A stretch of DNA of 20,000 nt from Chromera velia (Eukaryota > Sar > Chromeraceae), in the NCBI GenBank assembly GCA_018398765.1, contig JAHBMJ010000619.1, forward strand, positions 1-20,000. Direction: 5' to 3'. Below are positions 1-8,484 of this stretch, in pieces. The notes under the pieces are model-generated. The model did no database searches, was not told the DNA's origin, and saw nothing but the letters and a program-made list of their open reading frames with translations. Both the position numbers and the translations under genes were made by a program. Each line of letters begins with the position of its first letter. The stretch's first letter is position 1.

Positions 1-861
1 GAGGGCGCAAACTAAGCGATCCTTTTGTAATTGATTCTTTGTATACAAACAAGAAGGGAAAAAAAAGGGGGGGCAAGCGCATGAAAGGAAAGGAAGAAAA
101 GAAGGTTGAGAAAATGAGGGGCAGATTAATGGGGGGGGTCTCTTTGAAGTTGTTCTCTGCCGTCAAAGGGTAGCCTTTGCCAAGGAGACAAACTTTTAGA
201 AAGTTTTTGCCCTGCCTCTCCCCTCTTTTCGTTGTTCTCCAAGTTCTACTCTACCGCCGCTTGAGAAATAAGCCGCAGTAAAAGTGATTAATGAGCAGTG
301 TTCCTAGATTCAGAACAGATGGGACGAACCGGAACCTTTTGACAGACTAGGCTAGATCCGCCCCTCATACACGGGGACGCGGCATGCATAACAAAAACCT
401 CAATCACACTTTCTTACCATTCTTTTTTCTTAATTTCTTCCCCTTTTCTTGTTTTTCTTCAACTTTTTTCTGACACTTCCATGTATAATATAGCTTTCTC
501 TACTGTCTAGCTTCGTCTACTCCTCTGATACTCTACAAGATATCGTAAAAGAATTTGTAAGAGACTGTTACTCACAGCCACTCGGCCTTCAATCATATAT
601 AGGCTTGTTAATGCTGTATGACTATGTATGACAAGAACACGATAATAATTAAAACCAGAATATTAACCAGAAAAAGCAAAATTAAAGTTATAATAAACAA
701 TTTAAAATCAAAATTTATCAAAATTTTAGATAAGTTTTATGGTTAAAGTAGGTTAAAGGTAGTTAAAGGCGGTGAATAGCCGGGCTGCGATGTATGTTTA
801 TTCATTTTTTTTTTGTCTCATATTTCCTCATATCACTGTGCATTGTCCACTAGGTTACCTA
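1..861. other. Intergenic spacer, no gene seen
   Basis: No open frame here has recognisable protein character on either strand. The first 200 bases are purine-rich with G and A runs. From about 400 to 480 the plus strand is pyrimidine-rich, and 600-780 is strongly AT-rich with several TTAAAG-type words near 740-770. The stretch ends where the first copy of the dispersed repeat begins. I see no RNA gene. Confidence 0.6.
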
Positions 862-865
862 TAGT

Positions 866-1406
866 CGCCTCGGGGGGCAGCTCAGCTCTACTGAGATCAG
901 CCGAGAGGCCCTGAGATCGCATCGGGCCCCGGAAAGTCGTCGGGCATGCAAGTGGAGTGCCGGGGCCCCTTCTCCAACATGTTGGGGGCCCCCAGCATAC
1001 ATTTCAAAACTTATTTTTTTTTGTCTGTCTCTGTCACGGTCGGTCGGTGTCACCCAAGTTCTAAAATATGCCCCTCAAGCAACTCACACGGAACCGCGAT
1101 CGCGTGTGCCTTACTTACTTTGCACATGCGTGCCCCTCAAGTGTAACTCGCACAAAGTTGCATATACATATATTCTCAGACTGCCCTTTACCATTGAGAC
1201 ACGATGGCTCGCGGGTTAAGTCACCTCATCATCATCATCACGACATGCTTGGTCCTAAAAAGCATACTTCACGCATGTTGCTATGGCTCCGCCCCATGGC
1301 AGTATACAAGACATGCCAAAGCCTCCGATGGTATGCATCAATCAAATATGAGCGGACCCCCTAAATAGCCCCCCGAGGCAGTCACCCAACTGGTTGGGTG
1401 TATCCC
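866..1406 (+). repeat. Dispersed repeat family, copy 1 (full length)
   Basis: This copy starts with TCGCCTCGGGGGGCAGCTCA and ends with the palindrome CACCCAACTGGTTGGGTG (1383-1400) followed by TATCCC. The 12 bases GCCTCGGGGGGC at 867-878 are exactly reverse-complemented at 1368-1379, so the unit has short inverted ends. The word TGCCCCTCAAG occurs twice inside (1069-1079 and 1131-1141), each time followed by an AACTC-CAC type sequence, which indicates an internal duplication. The heptamer TTACCTA lies on both sides (855-861 and 1415-1421) and might be a target duplication, although it does not abut the conserved ends. Relative to copies 2 and 3 this copy has about 85 extra palindrome-rich bases at roughly 922-1010. 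No coding capacity is seen. It may be a non-autonomous DNA transposon or a Helitron-like unit; the class is not settled. Confidence 0.75.
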
Positions 1407-3163
1407 ATTTAAACTTACCTAACATAATCCTCAACTTATAGATTTCTTCTTTGTTCCCGCACCAGATACTAACTAAGTCCCGCTCATGTGTACTTACTTG
1501 CTAATGTGTGTTAATCTGATATTTTTTAAATCATTTTTTTTTAAAATGAAAATTTTGGCCTAAATTTTAGCTCTAGTTTAAGATAAACAGTTTCACATTA
1601 TTTCAGTTTTTTCAGTTTGAATAAACTCATATCAATAATCATTATTGAAGTTTACCAGCATTAATTGGGGAGTTAAAGTATATGAAGTTGCGTGCAAGAC
1701 TATTTGGTACTATATGTATTTGGGTTCTGCTCTGATGGAAGCGGTGCTTCCCTTTCTGACAAAACTTGAAGTCCAGCATAGTCCAGCCTGCTAATGCATG
1801 AACCCATTGGCAGTTACTTCCGCAATCTGGCATGGTCAACATGACGCGGCTCCGTGCACATGCTGTCGTGACGTGCAGTGTCTGCCAGGTGTTGAAAAAA
1901 CCACTTGATGTAAAAGGACATGGAAATACATGGAATTCAGTAAGAAAAGAAGTCCAGGAAGCAAATAAGAACTCGAAAAACGGGTTTCAAGTTCTCTCTC
2001 CCCCCCCTGCTCGTTCTGTCTTTGTCGATCGCACCTTTTGTATCAATTCTTTGCTGTTCTTGCTCGGGAGGTCATTGTGATCCGTCTCTGTTTTCTTCCC
2101 TAGATCAATCTGGTTTACCTTTTTTCTTTCTCCATCTGATTGTATCTCTGAGTGTCAGGATTGTTCCGTTTTTTCAAGCGCTTGGAAGCTGTACATGACA
2201 GCCAGGCAATAAATTGCGTCAAAGTCGCGCCACATGCATGCATCACATGATCATCTGAATTTTCCTGTCACCTCCGTGTACGTCGATCCTCTTAATTTGC
2301 CCAAAGGACGAGACGCGAGTTCCCCAGCCGGCAGCTTTCCCTCTTCCTGCCTGTGCTGAGGCGGGACTTACACTCATCGCCTGCCGTTGGACAGGAGGAG
2401 GACATCACAACATGAACTTGCATCGTGGCACGCGCATGCATGAACTTGTGAATTCAAACGAGGAAGCGGCATAGGAAGGAAGGAAGGGACACGCAGAAAG
2501 TCAGAGTCTGCAATGAAGTCAGTTCATACCTTACCTGAAGGCAGCCACCGTTTATGCGCTAGTCTATTCATGAATTCATGTAAAGAATGAAGGAAGCTTC
2601 GCAGCAATACAACTTCCAACATACATCGATGTAACTGAATTTAATTCAAAAAAACGAGAGCCGTAATTCAATACTCAACTCTCGTGTCACGTGTCAAAAA
2701 AGCTTCTCTGCACCATTCCTTCCACCCCAACGATTACTACGGATGGAGAAAAAGGAGCAGCAACAGAGAAATAGGCAGCAGCGCATTTGCACAGCAGTGT
2801 TCTGATTCATTCTTTCTTCCCAACTTTCGATGAAGGTCCAAGGGACGCATGACATTCATGCATGTGAAGCGAGAGCAAGCGCACTAACTGTCCGAGCGAA
2901 GAAGACGACTAAATTCTGTGTGTGTGTCATTGGAATCGTGTGTCTCTTTTCGCCTCTGTTCTTTTGTTCTTTCCCTGTTACTTCCCCCTCCCTTTCATTT
3001 TCTTTCCCCCCTCTTGCACTCTTGACCGACCCCCTCAATCCTACTCTTATCTTTGTTTCTTCCTTTGGATTATCTCTTCAACTCTTTGCTGGCTCTAGAG
3101 GTTCTGTCTCTTTCCTTCATCTTTTCACGTTCAAGGTTCTCATCTGTCAGTCAGTCAATCCTT
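1407..3163. other. Intergenic spacer, no gene seen
   Basis: There are open frames of 66 to 120 codons here, but none resembles a known domain. The 120-codon frame at 2830-3192 translates a pyrimidine-rich tract into a biased Ser/Phe/Leu string and overlaps the 3' end of the carbonic anhydrase, so I do not call it. The 1500-1660 stretch is AT-rich. Several GAAGGAAGG-type and TGCATGCAT-type simple words occur around 2230-2490. The final 200 bases are the likely 3' flank of the carbonic anhydrase gene, which runs toward this spacer. Confidence 0.55.
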
Positions 3164-5168
3164 TCACTGGGAGACTGAGGGGACCTCCGTGATCTGGCAG
3201 ACTTCCTTCACCTCCCCGCTCTCCAGATCGTACACGCCTCCGACGACAATGAGCTTCTTCTGTCTGATGAGGGTGCGGATGATGGGGGAGACCTCCGCGA
3301 GCTGACGGGCCTGGAGCTTCACGTTCTCTCCAACAGCGGCATCGACGTCGCCCTGCATTAGAGGCAGCGAACGATTGTCAGAGTGTGTGTACTTCTTTGT
3401 ACGCATTCTTAATTATTTTGTTCGCGTGGGACGCTGCAGTTAACTCTTTGAGGAGTGACAGCATCATGATGCGATAGTCAGACAGTCTTCTGAGAAAGAA
3501 AGAAAGAAAGAAAGAAAGAAAAAAAGAAAGAAAGAAAGAAAGAAAGAAAGCACGTATCTACCTAAGTTCTCCTTCATTCAAGCTACTCCACCCGAGGCAG
3601 AAGCGGCGTTCAGTACAGCTGTCGACAGCACTGAGAAAACTCCGAGAAAGCATCTACTCACTTCTTCTCACTTCACTCACTGCCTCCCTCCCTCCCTCCC
3701 TGACTCACCCACTCACTCACTGCCTCACTCACTCACTCACTCACTCACTCACTCACTCACTCACCCATTCACTCACTCACTCACTCACTCACTCGCTCAC
3801 TCACTCACTCACTCACTCACTCACTCACATTCACAGCCCGCAAGGCAGGCTTGACATGATAGAAGAGAGAAGACACCAGACCAGGGACATCCTCTCCCGC
3901 ATCTGTGCCTGCAGCTCTGACAGCACCACAGGCGGTGTGTCCGAGCACGTACAGGACCTTCGCGCCCAGCACGGAGGTTCCGAACTCCAGGGACCCGACC
4001 ACCTCGGGATTCGACACGTTCCCTGCCACCCTGACAACGAAGATGTCACCGAAGCCCTGGTCAAAGAGGATCTCCACAGGGACGCGCGAGTCCGCACAGG
4101 AGAGGAAGGCAGCGAAGGGATTCTGTCCGCCTGCCAGGTTCTTCACTCGTTCCTGTAAACATATGAACATCAACAACCACGACGATCAATCACGGTAATT
4201 TGCAGTATGTATTGCACAGGAAAGAAGACAAGAGCGCCATGCTCCCGGGCAAGAACGGCATTTTCTTCTCTCCTGCCCCTGATGCAGAGACCAGAATATG
4301 ATGCTGGGCGGGTCCAGAGACGGGAAGATAGACGCATGAGTGGCGGCCTCCTGATGAAGGGACTGATGGAGAGACATACAAAAGCAGCTAGACGAAAGTG
4401 TCACGTGGCAAGAAGCTCACGGACACTCCAACGGGCTGCCGCACGAGCAGTGAAACAGAGAGACGCTGTAGTTAGAACAAAGAGCAACAAACAATCCGAG
4501 AGAAACAGAGAGACGCTGTAGTTAGAGCAAAGAGCAACAAACAATCCGAGAGAATTAGAGAGACGCTGTAGTTAGAACAAAGAGCAACAAACAATCCGAT
4601 CATCAAAGAGGAACGCAAATTGCCCAAAAGAACCATGGGTAGCCTGTCGGAAGCAGTAACGAAGCTAAAGATATATAATGTGCATGTCAGAGCTGACCAT
4701 GTTTCGGTGGGGTGCGAGGACCTGGCCCCTCACGAATCTCTCGTTGCCCGCTCTGAGGAGTTCCACGGCACTGATGGGGTCCTCAGGGTAGACCAGCACC
4801 TCGGGGTCGTGGTGTGCGGCCGGGGGGAACTCGGGAGTGGTGCCTCCGGTGGGAGAGCCCGTGGTGCGTCTTCGCTCAGAGGCAGCTCCCTGCTCGAGAA
4901 GCTTACCGTCTGCATAGGAGGGGTTCATGGAGTCTGCCCTCACTCGCTGCACTTGCACGTTTGCAGGAGGTCTCTGCATAGTGGTAACTGTAGGTGCAAG
5001 GACAGGGGAAGCCACCGGGGATGCTACAATGTAAGGCTGCCCGTTGGGGGTTGGCAGATGTGTTGCTGATGCCAGAGGACGCGAAGCAAGCATCGGCTGA
5101 GGAGCGAGGGGCGCAGGTGAGGGGTACTGCGCGTACGGTACGTGTGTGACAGGGTAGTAGTAAGACAT
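3164..5168 (-). CDS. Beta-class carbonic anhydrase, three exons
   Basis: The enzyme interconverts CO2 and bicarbonate using an active-site zinc. The proposed exons are 5168-4698, 4152-3829 and 3352-3164, all joined in phase 0, giving about 327 residues and a TGA stop at 3166-3164. Exon 2 carries the beta-class signature: SCADSRVP (zinc ligand Cys176 and the Asp178-Arg180 dyad) and HTACGAV (His229 and Cys232). VVRVAGN and the exon 3 segment IVVGGVYDLESGEV are also typical of the family. Exon 1 has about 115 Pro/Ala/Gln-rich residues before the conserved start of the domain (AVELLRAGNERFVRG). Donors are GTCAGC and GTGAGT; acceptors are TTTACAG and AATGCAG. The chosen Met gives MSYYYPV; the frame stays open to a Met at 5264, but GCGTGCAG just before 5168 could itself be an acceptor, so the 5' end is uncertain. 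The gene is divergent from the S51 peptidase. Family assignment is firm; location in the cell is unknown. Confidence 0.9.
3494..3550. repeat. GAAA tetranucleotide microsatellite
   Basis: About fourteen units of GAAA on the plus strand, with one imperfection (a run of A near 3520-3525). It lies within intron 2 of the carbonic anhydrase gene, where on the coding strand it reads as a CTTT pyrimidine tract some 140-200 bases upstream of the acceptor. Confidence 0.95.
3671..3828. repeat. TCAC tetranucleotide microsatellite with CCCT segment
   Basis: The plus strand is an almost pure TCAC (equivalently ACTC) array with a short CCCT block near 3684-3700 and a few substitutions. On the coding strand it reads GTGA repeats and its edge supplies the splice donor of the carbonic anhydrase intron 2. 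Confidence 0.95.
4153..4697 (-). other. Intron 1 of the carbonic anhydrase gene
   Basis: The intron begins GTCAGC after the codons for PHRNM and ends TTTACAG before GAACGAGTG. The splice gives HRNM-ERVKNLAGGQNPF, which reads straight through the beta-carbonic anhydrase domain. It is 545 bases long and contains a three-copy 50-base tandem repeat. Confidence 0.85.
4452..4599. repeat. Tandem repeat, 50-base period, about three copies
   Basis: The word AGACGCTGTAGTTAGA starts at 4461, 4511 and 4561, exactly 50 bases apart. Units are nearly identical, differing by one base in the AGAACAAAG/AGAGCAAAG segment and by the change AAACAG to AATTAG. The array sits inside intron 1 of the carbonic anhydrase gene. 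Copies are contiguous with no spacers, so this is a minisatellite. Confidence 0.95.
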
Positions 5169-5865
5169 CTGCACGCAGAGGATTGCAATGCCGGGGTTTA
5201 GGCAGATGCAAAACGGTGAAATCCAACCAACTGACACGAACAGAAAGTGGCTGACCTTTTTCAAATCAATTCAGCGAAACGCGGGAGACTTAAGAACGGG
5301 CGAAGGGACCGAGTAAATAGAGCTAACTGTAAGCAATGGATCAATCGTGGCTACAGATGTTTTAGGGCGTACTTCGATGCAAAGAGGCATATACGATGCA
5401 TGAGTTCTGTTGCATGTACGACCGTTTTGGTCGAAATCTGCTTGACACTCTAATCGGCTATAATCGGCTTGCCTGCATGCGGCCCTGCGAAATTTGTTGC
5501 GCGGCCCGGCCCGGAACGGAAAGTCGCGCGTTGGCGGGGCATGCATCGCGGCCGGGCCCGGCCAACTTTGCATGAGGCTTGACTGACCTTTTTTAAAAGA
5601 GGTCAGACTGGCAAGAGCTGCATGGTCTGTTTCTTTGGGGTCCGAATTGTTTTTTGTGGGATTTTGTGGGTCCTTGTGCATACAATGATGATAGCAAGGT
5701 GCGTGAAGGAGCACACACAGCCACATACAGAGGTGAAGGATCCTCGAAGTACAGGACGGGACGCCATTCAGCCAACTTGCGACAGCTTTGCATGGAGACG
5801 TCAAAATTTTGAAAGATTTGAAAACCTCGCAGTCAGAGGATCAAGTGCATGAAAATTCTCTCTTC
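5169..5865. promoter_or_regulatory. Divergent intergenic region of carbonic anhydrase and S51 peptidase
   Basis: About 0.7 kb separates the two proposed start codons, which face away from each other, so it probably holds both promoters. I see no convincing TATA box. Noticeable structure: a tandem TAATCGGCT pair at 5451-5469; a GC-rich core at 5500-5566 with the perfect 14-base palindrome GGCCGGGCCCGGCC (5550-5563); and the inverted pair GTTGGC (5530-5535) with GCCAAC (5561-5566). Part of this span may be 5' UTR or an upstream exon of either gene. The regulatory role is inferred from position only. Confidence 0.4.
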
Positions 5866-7274
5866 ATGTTGACTCGTGCCCTCGTCCTGTTATTCTTTGC
5901 GTCACCATTGTCCCCGGGTTCTTGCTTCCGGCCTCAGAGCAGCACTGCTTCAAGGGACGCTGCGAAAATAATGCCAAGGGGGGTGTTTGGTGGATCCGGC
6001 TCAGATGCTTTGAACCAAAAAGAGGTCAGTCCGTCTATCAGGTGATTCGTCGGCACCTTCTGCCGCACTGCATTGGGGTAACATCTTGGAATGTCCTTCG
6101 ACCTCCTTTGTCCCCTCAATTTATCGCACGAGACACCCATTCAGTGCCGCATTTTCCTTAGCAGCACAATGCATAATATTAGTAACTTTCAATGCATTAC
6201 TATCACGTCGCTGCGATTTTCGTTCTTGTTGCTCTGTCCTCCCTGCAGGTGTGCGATGAGGTGATTGCCTTGACTGGCAAGGACGCTTCTGATGTGTCCG
6301 TTCTCTACCTCGGTACTGCAACGTACGATGCTGAGGGTGCTCGCGAGAAGCAGACAGTGCGGTTTAGAGAGGCAGGGTGCGAGATTGTGTCCCTGGATAT
6401 TGCAGAGACTGCACCAACTTTCAGTGCCATGAGGCAGTCAGTCAGCAGGGCAGATGTGGTGCTGGTCAGCGGCGGCAACACGCTGTATGCAGTGGACAGA
6501 TGGAAGTCGATCGGGATGGATGTTTTGCTCCGAGAGGCGATGCAGAGGGGAGTCGTCCTGTCGGGAGGAAGTGCAGGGGCGGTGTGCTGGTTTGACGGGG
6601 CGCACAGCGACTCCGCAGATCCGTCGACATTCAAGAAAAACCGCACAGGCACGTCATCGGTGGGCGGTATGGAGGGGAGTGGTGCAGAGGAGGCGGAGAG
6701 TGAGGCTGTGGAATCGTGGGAGTACATTCGTGTAGACGGCCTTGCCTTTTTCCCAGGGCTGGTCTGTCCGCATTATGACAGACGGCAGAGCAATGGCGTT
6801 CTGCGTGCAGACGACTTTGCGGGAATGGTGAAGGTGCGCGGTGGAGAGAACGGCCTCGGCATAGACCACTGGGCCTACATTGTCTTGGATGGAGAGACCT
6901 ATCGTGTAGGTGCAGTACCGGGGAAGGGGGGGTCCCAGTTGGAAGGGGGGGGGTTCTCTGAGAAGGGAGAAGGAACTCCGGGGGTATGGCATGTCTCTGC
7001 CCGTCCTCTATCTGATTCAGAAGTTGACGAAAAGGTGAGTGTCAAGAGAGAGCAATTGCCCCGAACAGGTCCCGCCAGTCTCCTTTTGCGTCCCGCAGCC
7101 TCAATCGAAAAAGACCCCCGAGTCGACATTGTCCGCAAATTGAACCCCATTCCCCCCGTCTCGGAGGCACTGCAAGCGAGAGAACTCCAAGCAACGCTGG
7201 GGGGTGCATCAGAGGTGGGAGACATTCAGAACATCAAGTCTGTTGGAGCGTTCGACATTCTTTCCAAACTTTGA
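5866..7274 (+). CDS. S51-family serine peptidase (peptidase E / cyanophycinase-like), two exons
   Basis: Exon 1 is 5866-6024 and exon 2 is 6249-7274; the phase 0 intron has donor GTCAGT and acceptor CCCTGCAG. The product is about 394 residues. Splicing joins RGVFGGSGSDALNQKE to VCDEVIALTGKD, restoring the glycine-rich first strand of the family. Family motifs follow: SGGNT (127-131), GGSAGAVCWFDG with the likely nucleophile Ser161, and CPHYD with the likely catalytic His228. The CWF-D-G-DS arrangement fits the dipeptidase branch of S51, whose known members cleave aspartyl dipeptides or cyanophycin; substrate cannot be told here. An acidic Gly/Ser/Glu insert of about 30 residues lies between the Ser and His motifs, and about 80 residues extend past the core. 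The N-terminus (MLTRALVLLFFAS) is a hydrophobic signal-like segment. An in-frame Met also exists at 5788, but the Met at 5866 places the hydrophobic stretch at the very N-terminus. Confidence 0.88.
6025..6248 (+). other. Intron of the S51 peptidase gene
   Basis: A 224-base intron starts GTCAGT after the GAG codon ending exon 1 and ends with a pyrimidine-rich CTCTGTCCTCCCTGCAG. Reading unspliced from a Met at 6192 would lose the glycine-rich strand of the S51 fold, so splicing is the better model. Confidence 0.8.
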
Positions 7275-8484
7275 AGGAGATCGTTTAGGCATGCCCGCGC
7301 CTCCTTCCATCCCTTCTCACTTGAAGAGCTAGAAGACAGAATTTCCCTCATACAATCCTCAGGCTCTCCTCCGTTTTTGCTTTGAAGAAATCCGGAAAGG
7401 CAGGCCCCGAGCCAGGATCAAGAAATGAAATGAGCACATATCCGATGATAAATGTATACCTAGGTGACAGGCTAGGTCTAAAACTAGGTGTGGACTCAGA
7501 GATGTATGCATGGATCTAGGCATGGATCTTAGTAATCATGTTACTACAGTGACTAGTCACGGTACTCTACTGCTGCTGTTACTGCTACTTAGTAATACTA
7601 TCATGATGTATCTCCAGATGTATGTATGTGTATACCATTGTTTTTATCTAGCTAGGTCTCTATATAAACTTTTATAAACAATTTTTCTGAAAACTTTACA
7701 GTCTAGGTCATAAGGTGACATCTGATAAAAACATTAGTATTATCCTAGGTATTAGTCTGATAAACTAAGATATATATCTAAATGTGTAGAGCTATAATAG
7801 TGTTTAGTTGGTTTAATCAATGCGTGTACGTACACTGTTGCATACTATTATATACAGTTGAACACGAAGCGTTGCACGCTGCTATGACAGTCCTTTCCTA
7901 CAAAAGAAGCTGACACAGGCCGGCAAAAACGGATTCCCTATGACGTTCACTCACTAAATTCCTGTGGCCCACTCCGCGGCAAAGCACAGTGGTCTTACAC
8001 CCTCATACAAAACGCATGGCCCAGGCTTTGTAACCTTTATTCTTTTTTTACCGAAACCTTACTCAATCGGAATGGGAAAGAAACCAAAGTCTTTTCAAGT
8101 ACTTTAACAGTAGTAGACTCTATCACTCTGATAATTTACGACAAAATAAAAAATAATTTGAATAAACATTTGTGTGAAAAGTTATTAAGTTTTGGTTTCA
8201 TAAAAAACCTAACTTTGAATCAAATTTGTTAAGTCACTGAATTATCTAGCAACTAGCTTCTGGAAAAAGAAGTAAAGTAAACAAAATTAAAATACATTGA
8301 AGGCTTATGTGCACGCTAGTGTGCATGTTGATTCACTTTTTCCTTACTATATGATAAGAGCTGGGATTTAAGTTGAAGTATACATTATTGTTGAGTAAGG
8401 GTTGAAATCGGACTTTCAACGTCTATGCTACTAACATCGTCTCACGCCCACCTGAAGCGACAACTGACAAGACGTGTCGATCCA
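7275..8484. other. AT-rich spacer between convergent genes
   Basis: The S51 gene ends at 7274 and the minus-strand gene at 8485 ends toward it, so this holds both 3' flanks. From about 7430 onward it is AT-rich, with no open frame of protein character. The hexamer CTAGGT occurs six times within 300 bases (7460, 7472, 7484, 7652, 7703, 7745). No RNA gene is recognised. Confidence 0.6.

Larger units (their letters stand above)
3353..3828 (-). other. Intron 2 of the carbonic anhydrase gene, with microsatellites
   Basis: On the coding strand the intron opens with GTGAGTGAGTGA and ends with AATGCAG. Joining the flanking exons yields RAVN-GDVDAAVGENV, which fits the beta-carbonic anhydrase family without a gap. 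The first third of the intron is almost entirely GTGA repeats, followed by a short stretch of GGGA repeats, and later a CTTT tract. Both splice borders are inferred from protein continuity. Confidence 0.8.

Noticed and set aside
740-775. TTAAAG-type words as a telomere-like repeat.
   Set aside because: Only a few irregular units (GGTTAAAG, GGTAGTTAAAG) are present, without a constant period, inside an AT-rich spacer.
2830-3192. 120-codon plus-strand open frame.
   Set aside because: It translates a pyrimidine-rich stretch into a biased Ser/Phe/Leu string, has no recognisable domain, and overlaps the 3' end of the carbonic anhydrase on the other strand.
4452-4599. CRISPR-like array.
   Set aside because: The 50-base units are contiguous without unique spacers and lie in an intron of a eukaryotic gene; this is a minisatellite.
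4620-5069. 149-codon plus-strand frame opposite carbonic anhydrase exon 1.
   Set aside because: It is the antisense shadow of the real exon and has no family character.
6305-7225. Minus-strand frames of 108-140 codons opposite the S51 gene.
   Set aside because: They mirror the S51 coding region, which carries all the family motifs on the plus strand.
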